Below the pieces are notes generated by a model, which was not told the DNA's origin, did not search any database, and saw only the letters and a program-made list of their open reading frames with translations. A stretch of 64,000 bases of DNA, taken from assembly GCA_026874595.1 (NCBI GenBank), contig CM049310.1, forward strand, positions 75,817,056 to 75,881,055, read 5' to 3'. Within the stretch, counting starts at the first letter, position 1. The number at the start of each line of letters is the position of its first letter. A program made the position numbers and the translations under genes. The DNA comes from Sipunculus nudus. Taxonomy: Eukaryota > Annelida > Sipuncula > Golfingiida > Sipunculidae. Below, piece after piece: positions 42,201-48,636 of this stretch.

Positions 42201-45200
42201 ATACTAACAGTTGGGGTATACCTCAACCATTGTTTTACTACACATCATATAAAAAGTTTTCCAACAGCTAATATAAGTAGTAGTACCATCTGCTGGCTTC
42301 ACAGTTCATTTTAAGTTAAATATAATGACAGGTGTGCAATTAAAATATTTTAAATGAATTAAAAGTATTAGTAAATCTGCATGGAGAACCCTAATGTTTT
42401 ACAATATTCAATACTTCTGCCAATGTATAAATTGTTGAAAATGTACTGAAGATCAAATTACTACAAATCATAGGAGTCAATAATGATAACAATGAGGATG
42501 TCTTGTATCCACATCTCAGGCCCCTCCCATGTTCAGTCCCGATTTAACCATTTAAAGACTACTGCATTACAGAGTTTGATAATACAAAGAGAACAAGATC
42601 AACTCCAACTAAATGGACAGTTATTATTAATGGCATATATAAAAAAAACAAAACTTACGATAAGCTTTTCTGGTCTTCTTTTTGAGACATGACATAACAT
42701 AGAGCTCTAGCTCTCGCAGTGTAGATGGCTTTAACGTTTCAAAGTCTATCTCTATTTCATCAGGATTGGAATCTCGTAAGGACGGCTCCCTTGACTGTAT
42801 AATATGTACAACTCTGCCAAGTTTATCACCTGCAATATATAAGCAAAACATGCCACAAGTGACTGGAAACAGATCATGAACATACAAATACATATTTTTT
42901 TCTCATCATACAATTATATGCAACACATGATTAGGTTAACAAGAATACTGACAGGTCTGGAAGGGCAGCAGACTTCTAGTATCGGCTGAGTGATGTTTAA
43001 AATATATAATAAGAGACCTGATTACATGCAGTGACAGAGGAAACCAACCCAAAACAGTATGTAAACATTTGAACTAAGATGTTAAGGTCTGAATCAGTAA
43101 AAGTCACGTATGAAGGTGTAGGATGAAGCATTCCAAGCAATATAGGCATAATTACATCAGATGTACTTCACTGTAACCTGTTAAGCATATAAATCAGAAG
43201 GACAGTCCTGCGACTTAAACCTCTGAACTTGTGATGTTGAAATCAATATGGTTCTTCCCATATATTTAAGGTAATCTAAAAGTGAAAGATTTTGGATGAA
43301 ACATTTACAATGTCTCCACATTTACAATGTCTCCACAATATTTTTTTAAAGATGTGGGTTGTGTGACCTTTTATTACCTACACGTGATATCAAAAGGGTT
43401 CTTACACTTGATTAATAAATCAAGTTTGAAATCCATGTGTAAATTCAAACTTGAGTAATCATAAGGAAACAAATTTGAGGACAGATGGCTTGTGACCTTT
43501 ACCTTTGACCCCAAAATCGATAGACCCCTACTGGCAGGTGAGCTGTATGTGCAAGATGGAAGGTCAGGGATGAAAAGTTTGGCTTAAAATGCATCCACTA
43601 TCTTTCTAAAAATTTGGGTGCTGTGACCTTGATCTCTAAATCTATAGGCTTCTTCATTAGTAGTCAACCATAAAGAAGTAAAGTTTGAAATCCATATATG
43701 TCAATTCAAACTGGATCTATCATCCGGAAACATGTTTGAGGACAGTTGGCTCATTTGACTTTGACCTTGTGACCCCCAAAACCTATAGGAATCTTTCCCT
43801 ATTGGGAGAGGAGCTATATATGCAAGATAGAAGGTCTTGGATAAAGGGTTTGGCTTAAAATACATCCACATTTTATTTTAATACGTGGGTCTCGTGACCT
43901 AGCCCTAAAACCTCATGACCCCAAAATGTAAAGATTTCTTTCTTTATTGGTGGGCCATAAATTAGTAAGTTTGAAATCTGTATGTCAATTCAAACTGGAG
44001 ATATCATCTGGAAAAAAATACTTCCTGTGACCTTGACCTTTTACCTCATGACCCCAAAATCAAGAGGGTTCTAGCTTTAGTGGTGGGCGATATATATGTC
44101 AGAGACGAGATTAAAATCCAGGTGGATTTTAAATTCGCCTAGACAAGATTGCAATTGTGATCTCGCCTAGGCGAGATTGCGATTGTGATCTGGCCAAGAC
44201 AGATTTTAAACTCACCTAGCCGAGATCACAATCGCAATCTCGCCTAGGTGAGTTTAAAATCCATATGGTATATATTAAGTTTTAAATCCACTAGTCAATC
44301 CAAACTGGAGTAATCATCCTGAAACAAAATTGTGGAGGGACAGACAGATGAATGGGCAGGGTGATTACTATAGAGCACCTGCTTATTCAAGCGGGGCCCC
44401 AATTATCATGGTTGAATGGCATAAAACACACTTGGAGTCTTAAATCAAGTTAATGACACTCTATAGATTCTGTCAAAATATATGCTCATAGATAATCCCA
44501 AATATCATTTACAGGTAAAATGTAATACTATTAATATACAGCTGGAAAGCTGCAAGGGTTAGAATTTTCTCCAATCTGATACTTTCTGTTGTGGAAACAA
44601 TGTGAACATGAACATACCTGGTAGTTTATTAATATCTAAGCTTAGTTGTCTTTTCTCATCGTACGTCATTGGCTTGGCATTATCTTCATCATCACTATCA
44701 AAGCCTGGCGTTTGGGGTATAATGGCAGCTTTGCTTCGTTTCTCTTTTGCAGACGCAGAAACTCGTCCAGGCCGCTGTCTTTTCTGACCAGGAGTTGCAT
44801 TTTTGCCGGCTTTCCCTTGCCTTGGTTGCTTGGGTGTAGCTTTAGGGACTTTAGGGGGAGCTGGGTCTGGAGTTGCTACTGGTGGGGGAGGGGGTGCTGG
44901 GGCTGGAGGAGGGGGAGGAGTCGGAGCTACTTCTACAACAGGTTTTTTCTCCTCTTTCTTCTCTTTTTCTTTCTTCTTCTTTTTCATTCTATCTTTTTTT
45001 TCTTTTGCTTTGGACAAATGTTCTTGTGTTAATTGACCTAACTGTTCTTGAACTATTCTCAACTGGAAAAAAAGAAGAAAAGACATTTTTTATTAAAGAG
45101 TGTGACAAGCGCAAATGTACAATTGCCAATAAATGATAAATTAAAAACAGCGTTTCTGATAAGATTCCTAAACTTGCTTTCAAAGAAGATGCAAGATTAG

Positions 45201-46849
45201 GAGATAAGATGCGAATATACCAGCATTAAACAGCTGTGGAATATATGGAAATAGAACAGGAAAATATAAAGCAACAGTTATGTGGATATTCATGACAATA
45301 TTCTCTGTCTGGCATAAAGAACTTGCAGATTACTGAGCAGCTATCAGATGAATCTTTCCTTAACCTACTTTTACAGTATGACAATATCATTTTTTAACTT
45401 AAATGGCTTTTTTTACTGTCAAAATCAAGATGTTTCCCCCATCCCAAAATTGCAGGCAAAAATCTGCACTATTAAAAGTTGTGTTTTTTAAAGAAATCCT
45501 AGATCTGAACTTAAAACATCAAGTTATTATACAACTCTGAGATTAAACAGAAATCTGGGTGTGACCAATTTGAGGGAAAACTCTACAGCACAGTTATGGG
45601 GGACACAATTATCCTAAATTTCCACAGATAGATTGAAGGTAAAGAGTTCAAACTTGTCTGAGAACTTGTTGGAAACAATGTGTACATAAACTTTGAGGAC
45701 AAAACATGCAATAATTCAAGAGCTCACAAATATTTGAAGGTAAAGAGTTCAAACTTGTCTGAAAACACAAAAATATAATATTTTGGTAGATTAATCTTCA
45801 GAATCAAGGGCAGATATTACGACGCTTGCATGATAAAACTCTGCACCTACAAACAACATGTGGTGAACAGTAATTTATATCCAAGTATCTGCAGCTGTCA
45901 GCTTGCCATCAGATCACAGGACATACAGGTCAAAGGTAAACAGGGACACGAGAGCCATAAAACATGACCAGGTGTTTGTCTATCCCCTTCCAAAATGTCT
46001 CATATGACACGCATGATTGTAGGCTTTCATCATGAAGCTGCAAATTCTTATTTTTCACTGGTTCAGCAGTTAATTATCAAGTTAAATCTTGCTTCATCAC
46101 CATGCCCTATTACTAATGCCCTATTTCAATTACTATTTATTTAACTCTTACCCAAAGGAGCTTATGATAACTGTCAAAAATATCTTCAGAATAATAATAT
46201 TACATTACCAATCAAGTAACAAAACCACTTTTGTAGTCCCACAGGTAGTTAAGTTGCTGTTTTCTGTATTATGTTTTTTAAAATCATCCAAGTGGTGTTC
46301 CAGGAAACTAACAAACTACCATGCTAATAGTTCTGTCAGATACTAAATGGCTTACAGAATAAGAATATTTGATCATGTTCATTTGGTTCACTTAATTCAA
46401 AAGTTAACTAAACTTAAGACATACTATATATTTTTCGTTGTTGATATCTGCATGTTAGAGTCCACCCATGCTCTTGTGCTTTGTTTTCCACTGAGGATTT
46501 CTGATCAGGGATGCCTGTACTGGCTACAGCATATTATAAAATATGAATGACTATTGAAAGACTTAGTACAGAATATTTATATCAATATTTACTAGGTTTA
46601 ATTTATTTTGTGGGAAAAATATTTTGTTTATTAAGAATTCTGACAAACAATGAGAATAGATACCTGTTCCTGCAGTTCTTTTAACCTCTTTTCTCGCTCC
46701 TCCTCGCTTCCACCTCCCTCACTCTCTTCTGATTCGCTGGACGGGCTGGATGGAGGGGGATCTTCTTTGACAGGTGCTGGTGGCTCTGGTTCCGGTGAAG
46801 GTGGTTTAGGTTCATCTGGTAACCTTGCATACTTCATTTCAAACACATC
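14979..46849 (-). CDS. BRD4: BET-family bromodomain protein, BRD4/fs(1)h type, 3' part (13 exons, 5' end outside window)
   Basis: Chromatin reader that binds acetylated histones and recruits P-TEFb to RNA polymerase II; nuclear. Coding exons on the minus strand, in order: 46849-46664, 45062-44618, 42829-42659, 42147-42025, 40921-40784, 26034-25985, 25231-25108, 23654-23556, 23048-22803, 17046-16949, 16487-16353, 15954-15863, 15201-14979. All introns are GT-AG and phases fit throughout (2130 nt, 709 aa plus stop). Seen: end of bromodomain 2 ([14 protein letters not shown]), acidic-Ser cluster, basic segment, ET domain ([18 protein letters not shown]), second acidic-Ser cluster, Pro-rich linker, [13 protein letters not shown]-rich helix and tail [19 protein letters not shown]. 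The tail identifies the long, P-TEFb-binding BRD4 form rather than BRD2/BRD3. Invertebrates usually carry one BET gene, so this is probably the single ortholog. Both bromodomain cores are missing from the window. A short exon inside the 14.7-kb intron could have been overlooked. Confidence 0.95.
15202..15862 (-). other. BET intron, last
   Basis: 661 bp, AT-rich. No repeat family or RNA gene seen. Confidence 0.9.
15863..15954 (-). CDS. BRD4: BET exon: charged helix
   Basis: 92 nt (30 codons + 2). Encodes [20 protein letters not shown], then [10 protein letters not shown] and part of Arg. Continues the E/K/R helix of the BRD4 C-terminal region. Acceptor ATTTAG; donor GCG|GTCAGT is slightly off consensus. 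Confidence 0.93.
15955..16352 (-). other. BET intron
   Basis: 398 bp. Nothing notable seen. Confidence 0.9.
16353..16487 (-). CDS. BRD4: BET exon: [10 protein letters not shown] motif
   Basis: 135 nt, 45 codons, phase 0 at both ends. Encodes [20 protein letters not shown], then a Ser/Lys stretch and [16 protein letters not shown]. The (D)KIKNMGSW and DSFE-F-R-AKEKEER signatures are hallmarks of the C-terminal region of long BRD4. Acceptor CAACAG, donor GTAAGT. Confidence 0.97.
16488..16948 (-). other. BET intron
   Basis: 461 bp. Nothing notable seen. Confidence 0.9.
16949..17046 (-). CDS. BRD4: BET exon: linker before [10 protein letters not shown]
   Basis: 98 nt (2 + 32 codons). Encodes [20 protein letters not shown], then [12 protein letters not shown] and ends in phase 0 directly before [10 protein letters not shown] of the next exon. 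Acceptor TTTAG, donor AAG|GTAATA. Confidence 0.93.
17885..18328 (-). mobile_element. Family C Helentron-like element, short copy
   Basis: Left end TTACAAAGGAACCATGGGTC plus CTCAGCTC matches the family C 3' terminus on the minus strand; right end GATGACTTCCAGTCAGCTGAG matches its 5' terminus. Only 444 bp, with almost all of the internal region missing. Confidence 0.6.
18837..21433 (-). mobile_element. Family C Helentron-like element, full copy
   Basis: Left (3' on minus): AAACAAG, hairpin GACCTATGGGTC (18844-18855), then GCTCAGCTG. Right (5' on minus): 31-nt inverted structure at 21403-21433 (TAGCTCAGATGAC-TTATA-GTCAGCTGAGCTA form), so GCTCAGCTG at the left is inverted at the right end. Inside are two ~666-bp units marked by CGTGCCATGGTCA-AGTTGG at 20171 and 20837, and a GACGGACAGACGGACGGACG run before the right end. 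Confidence 0.65.
21490..22340. repeat. TGACCTCTGACCTCATTAAATATG array
   Basis: Diverged units with TGACCTC(T)GACCTCATTAAATATG, GGCGAGATATTTT and TTTCATGAAAAT words recur four to five times. It closes with a GGACGGATGGAC tail and the 10-bp palindrome GTCATATGAC near 22322, reminiscent of the ends of the Helentron-like families. Confidence 0.5.
22803..23048 (-). CDS. BRD4: BET exon: long Pro-rich linker
   Basis: 246 nt (2 + 81 codons + 1). Encodes [20 protein letters not shown], then [20 protein letters not shown], and later [20 protein letters not shown]. Strongly Pro-rich and presumably disordered. Acceptor TTTTCAG, donor GTAAGC. Its codons are GC-rich compared with the surrounding intron, which helps mark it as coding. 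Confidence 0.92.
23049..23555 (-). other. BET intron
   Basis: 507 bp. Nothing notable seen. Confidence 0.9.
23556..23654 (-). CDS. BRD4: BET exon: Pro/Gln-rich linker
   Basis: 99 nt (2 + 32 codons + 1). Encodes [20 protein letters not shown], then [12 protein letters not shown]. The LPQQPSRP string recalls the Pro-rich region of vertebrate BRD4. Acceptor TTACAG, donor GTGAGT; the next junction gives an Ile codon. Confidence 0.9.
23655..25107 (-). other. BET intron with CTCF-like motif
   Basis: 1453 bp. Holds the CTCF-like site at 24329-24343. The plus-strand open frame 24286-24612 has no domain and spans that motif; judged chance. Confidence 0.85.
24329..24343 (+). promoter_or_regulatory. 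CTCF-like motif in a BET intron
   Basis: CCACCAGAGGGCAGC fits the bilaterian CTCF core (CCASYAGRKGGCRS) at every position. It lies in the intron between exons 23654 and 25108. A 15-bp motif can occur by chance, and occupancy is unknown. Confidence 0.45.
25108..25231 (-). CDS. BRD4: BET exon: Lys/Pro/Ser-rich linker
   Basis: 124 nt (41 codons + 1). Encodes [20 protein letters not shown], then [21 protein letters not shown]. Disordered linker with repeated S-P motifs (candidate proline-directed kinase sites). TTTACAG acceptor and GTAATT donor; phase joins both neighbours. Confidence 0.88.
25232..25984 (-). other. BET intron with MITE
   Basis: 753 bp, almost half of it the MITE at 25519-25849. 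Confidence 0.85.
25519..25849. mobile_element. MITE, terminal inverted repeat AAGCT..GATTCCAT
   Basis: Left AAGCTCAGATTCCATGTGCA is inverted at the right end (GTGCATATGGAATCATAGCTTT). Sub-repeats CCAGATCCGTATAAACAGAA and AATCTCATCTTA recur inside. Arm layout (ATTCCAT..GC..GCATTCCG) parallels the 5341-5782 MITE. Target duplication is not clear. Confidence 0.55.
25985..26034 (-). CDS. BRD4: BET exon: small linker exon
   Basis: 50 nt (2 + 16 codons) encoding [16 protein letters not shown]. Not recognisable by domain. Supported by TTTCAG acceptor, AAG|GTAATC donor and by phase: the G left by the acidic-serine exon plus GA gives Gly, and the exon ends in phase 0. It follows a 14.7-kb intron. Confidence 0.8.
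27208..27537. repeat. Minisatellite, seven units of about 46-55 bp
   Basis: Units contain GTATTTA(C/T)(T/C)GAGTAGGTATTAAA, then TCTGTTGTGAAAATACTGATA, with small indels and two diverged copies. Confidence 0.85.
29723..30340 (-). mobile_element. Family B Helentron-like element, truncated copy
   Basis: Left: CTAG at 29723-29726, hairpin GTAGTTGACAAGCAACAAC (29734-29752), GTATCCACCAAAA. Two to three internal half-units with the GGTGGCGCCA(C/T)C palindrome follow. The right (5') terminal hairpin is missing; similarity fades near 30340. Confidence 0.6.
31162..31587. mobile_element. MITE with TA flanks (CTGTGGTTG ends)
   Basis: Left CTGTGGTTGGCTTTTTATTC and right GAACAAAAAGGCAACCACAG are inverted, and the similarity runs on for about 40 bp through a TTTCGCGA-rich arm. 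TA stands at both ends (31160-31161, 31588-31589), as expected for TA-targeting DNA transposons (Tc1/mariner-like). It is rich in CGCGA words, unlike its surroundings. Confidence 0.65.
32012..32090. repeat. AT-rich (ATATATCATATAA)n tract
   Basis: Imperfect repeats of ATATCATATAAATAT; strongly self-complementary. Confidence 0.75.
34184..36196 (-). mobile_element. Family B Helentron-like element, best full copy
   Basis: Left (3' on minus): CTAG 34184-34187, hairpin GTAGTCGACAAGCGACTAC (34195-34213), subterminal GTATCCGCCAAAA (34216-34228). Right (5' on minus): TTTTGGCGGATAC (36184-36196) forms an exact 13-bp inverted repeat with the left one and a near-perfect terminal hairpin with GTATCCGCAAAA just inside it. 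A GGCGGCGGCGG run lies near 36136. The body is six tandem units of about 280 bp (34331, 34603, 34882, 35161, 35441, 35721), each with two GGTGGCGCCACC-type palindromes. Plus-strand A flanks both ends (T^T on minus). Non-coding. Confidence 0.75.
37220..38341 (-). mobile_element. Family A-related element, diverged copy
   Basis: Right end (GTATCCCCAACTTTGTCTCAGGATAC, 38316-38341) matches the family A 5' hairpin. The left end near 37232 (GTATCACCAGTCAA) is a weak match to the subterminal repeat, and the 3' hairpin is lost. The interior shares 'CAAGGTCA' and 'GTCAAGTGGCAATGATxGGGGTA' words with copy 1. Confidence 0.5.
39135..40783 (-). other. Candidate short-isoform terminus and 3' UTR (intron read-through)
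   Basis: If the donor at 40783 is skipped, the acidic-serine exon continues GG-TTAG and stops after one extra Gly (TAG at 40778-40780). The following 1.6 kb on the minus strand lacks the Helentron-like repeats that fill the rest of this 14.7-kb intron, and an AATAAA (minus strand) lies at 39150-39155. The human BRD4 short isoform ends at the same place in the protein. No transcript evidence is available, and AATAAA alone is weak. Confidence 0.45.
39150..39155 (-). terminator. AATAAA, possible polyadenylation signal of a short BET isoform
   Basis: TTTATT on the plus strand, AATAAA on the minus strand, near the point where repeat-poor sequence gives way to ordinary intron. The surroundings are AT-rich, so chance occurrence is likely enough to keep confidence low. 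Confidence 0.3.
40784..40921 (-). CDS. BRD4: BET exon: second acidic-serine cluster (CPS/SEED-like)
   Basis: 138 nt (2 + 45 codons + 1). Encodes [18 protein letters not shown] followed by 27 residues made only of Ser, Asp, Thr and Glu. This is the C-terminal phospho-serine cluster of BET proteins, rich in CK2-type S-D/E contexts. Acceptor TTCTCAG; donor CAG|GTTAGA is weaker than the others. If that donor is not used, translation adds Gly and stops at TAG, a possible short isoform. Confidence 0.93.
40922..42024 (-). other. BET intron
   Basis: 1103 bp. No repeat family or RNA gene recognised. A long plus-strand open frame (40751-41317) crosses the exon and intron and is a shadow. Confidence 0.85.
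42025..42147 (-). CDS. BRD4: BET exon: basic/coiled-coil segment after ET
   Basis: 123 nt (2 + 40 codons + 1). Encodes [20 protein letters not shown] and [20 protein letters not shown]. It resembles the ELEKRLQDVSGQLNS-type segment that follows ET in BET proteins and is predicted helical. Acceptor TTGCAG, donor GTGAGT; phase joins cleanly to the ET exon (codon CCT) and to the acidic-serine exon (codon GAT). Confidence 0.93.
42148..42658 (-). other. BET intron
   Basis: 511 bp. Nothing notable seen. Confidence 0.9.
42659..42829 (-). CDS. BRD4: BET exon: core of the extraterminal (ET) domain
   Basis: 171 nt (2 + 56 codons + 1). Encodes [20 protein letters not shown] and [20 protein letters not shown], then [16 protein letters not shown]. 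This is the near-invariant ET domain, which docks short hydrophobic-basic peptides of partners such as NSD3, JMJD6 and viral proteins. The acidic EIEIDFE strand that contacts ligands is intact. Usual BET proteins have GEKLGRV; here the junction reads GDKLGRV. Acceptor TTGCAG, donor GTAAGT. Confidence 0.97.
43145..44404 (-). mobile_element. Family D repeat, copy 2
   Basis: Opens with AATTACATCAGATGTA (shared with copy 3), contains TGACCTTGACCTTTxACCTCATGACCCC units of roughly 280 bp, and closes at TAGAGCACCTGCTTATTCAAGC followed by GGGGCCCC (44371-44400), the family D terminal hairpin. Confidence 0.5.
44107..44267. mobile_element. Nested palindromic MITE (CTCGCCTAGGCGAG)
   Basis: Contains the 16-bp perfect palindrome TCTCGCCTAGGCGAGA and several inverted arms: GATTGCGATTGTGATCT against AGATCACAATCGCAATC, and GATTTTAAA-T/CTCGCC against GGTGAGTTTAAAATC. 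It sits inside family D copy 2. Such fold-back elements could form cruciforms. Exact ends are uncertain. Confidence 0.6.
44618..45062 (-). CDS. BRD4: BET exon: motif B helix, basic region, Pro-rich linker, start of ET domain
   Basis: 148 codons plus one base. It begins [20 protein letters not shown] (motif B-like helix), followed by a Lys/Glu run ([20 protein letters not shown]) matching the basic interaction region (BID) of BRD4. A low-complexity Pro/Ala tract and a basic tract follow, then [20 protein letters not shown] and LSLDINKLP, the first ET helix. Acceptor is a T-rich tract plus CAG; donor is CAG|GTATGT. The open frame on the other strand is a shadow of the Pro-rich codons. Confidence 0.95.
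45063..46663 (-). other. BET intron
   Basis: 1601 bp. AAAGAGTTCAAACTTGTCTGA occurs twice (about 45638 and 45740), a hint of a diverged TGACC-type repeat. Nothing else seen. Confidence 0.85.
46664..46849 (-). CDS. BRD4: BET exon: end of bromodomain 2 and first acidic-serine cluster
   Basis: 62 codons, phase 0 at both ends. It opens after a TTTCAG acceptor with [14 protein letters not shown], the end of the last helix of bromodomain 2, continues with a Pro-rich stretch, then [18 protein letters not shown] and [11 protein letters not shown], and ends at a GTATCT donor. The acidic serines sit where BRD4 has its CK2-phosphorylated N-terminal site cluster (NPS), just before the ELQEQ helix. The partner exon with the bromodomain core must lie above 46849. 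Confidence 0.95.
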
Positions 46850-48636
46850 CTGAAACAATGATAATTGGAACATAGCAGGAAACCCCCAAGTAAAGCTATT
46901 TTTTATAAGCTTGTAGCATCAACATGTGATTTGAGGTTAATGAACTCTACAGTGGTCCTTACATGTGACTAATATTCTGAATAGACAATATTTCAGATGA
47001 AAAATATTCACCATAAATTCTGGGGGGAAAATCTGTCAAACTGGTGAGCAAGCAACTACAGTTTAGACTGATCCAGCCTACTTACACCATTGCCAATTAT
47101 TTCCTTTTCCAATCCCTTCTGGATGAACTTGAGTTATACAAGGCGCACAGGCCCTGAACATAGTAAATCAGGACCCATGTCTTTGCTTGCCCAGATTGTG
47201 TTTCAGATTGTCCTTCACAAATCAACTTTTCCATTTAAGACTGATTACAAGGAATAAGTCCATACACATCTCATCTGTTAAATATAGTTGGCATTTTTTT
47301 TTTAGATAATACTGTGTGGTGTTTGTGAAAATAAAAATATCACATACAAGGGCCAAGAAGCACAAATAGTCCCCTGCCATTGTTAACTAGGAAAGTGTGG
47401 CATCAGTGATACCCAAATATACCCAAACTTTGGAAAGAACTAATATTAACTTATTGTCATGTCAGTGGTGCATGCATAAATTATGATAATAACTGGGAGG
47501 TGACATTATGCGGGCTTCAACATTAATCTCAATTTCAGTCATCTATAGAAGACGCGCTATGTCTCGAATGATATTAAATAAATTGTCAACAAAAAGGAAA
47601 CAGAAACATTTTTAATATTTTTATTGCACAACCGCTTATCAAATTACGTTTATGTGCACCTGACAATTCATTTCTTGTAAGTTTTGTGCCGCATGCCACA
47701 ATATCTGACAAAAATCCAACTTGCCAACAGAAAAGACGTAGCGTCTGGTAGCGTCTGGGTCATGAGTCAAATGTCTGGAAATATGCCGCACAGTTATACC
47801 GTGATGTGTAGGCAAACTATTTTACTTAATAATTATTTTCCTGACTATTGCGCATTATTTTCCGGATATCTTATTAATGACTCAAACTTCCATGATCGTC
47901 TTTATGACAGGACTGTTGGGGGGGAGCAGGCATCGTCATGCCATTGTCAACTTTCTGAAGCTCCGCCGCTTTGAGGTTTTGGACCGGGATCTCCTCCAGT
48001 GCTCACAAAACCTTTAAGTGGACCCTTAAAGGGGATTTCCAGTCGTCAGCTACGGTTAGAGCTTAACTTCATATCATCTCGGCAAAACAACACCGAGGTG
48101 TAAACCATGGCCTTGCATAGGCCAGGAGTTCATTATGTATGACGTGATCGAAAACAACGCCCTTGTTAAGGTACGAAGATACGCAATGAACTGGATTACC
48201 GTGATATCTTAAGACGTTAATTAGCCAAGTGATGGCAGGCAGTTGCACCAAGTGAACCAGAACAAATTGCTAGCTGAACTCTTGATCTGTACCTGGCTGC
48301 ACTGAGTGAACTCTTGACCTGTTGCCTAATCTGATACAATTGGCAGCTATTTACTGATACGATCTTGGCCTGCGAGTAAATCTGTTTACACATACTGAAA
48401 GACTGGCTTCCATGCTTTTCTTCAAGCTGACATATAAGATTTTTTTTTATCAAAATGTTTAAAACAAGGCCTACAGGCCTAATGTGAACCTGTGCGAAGT
48501 TTGGGAGTATGAATGGAGGTTTATTTTTAAAATTAAATATTGATCCTCTTACGTCCTGCATATCTACCTTAGTCATTATGATTTCAGCAAAATGGACGTT
48601 TCGGACCTGTAAGTTTCAGACTAGGACAATTTAAAA
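46850..48636. other. Upstream BET intron or flank, non-repeat with one CpG-containing block
   Basis: The acceptor of exon 46849 implies intron here. No bromodomain exon (no WPF, YNP or KHPMDL coding) was found. 47560-48060 is richer in CpG and carries a plus-strand open frame (47684-47974) without recognisable motifs. 48255-48440 has the CTCTTGACCTGT..GGCTGCACTGAGTGAA repeat seen again near 55315 and 60500. Confidence 0.4.

Larger units (their letters stand above)
42830..44617 (-). other. BET intron with family D element
   Basis: 1788 bp. Most of it is family D copy 2, which carries the nested palindrome at 44107-44267. Confidence 0.85.

Noticed and set aside
44646-45136. Plus-strand open frames rich in Gly/Ser/Phe/Leu
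   Set aside because: Antisense shadows of the Pro- and Lys-rich BET exon.
47684-47974. 96-residue plus-strand open frame in a CpG-containing block
   Set aside because: No recognisable motif or homolog; not enough to call a gene.
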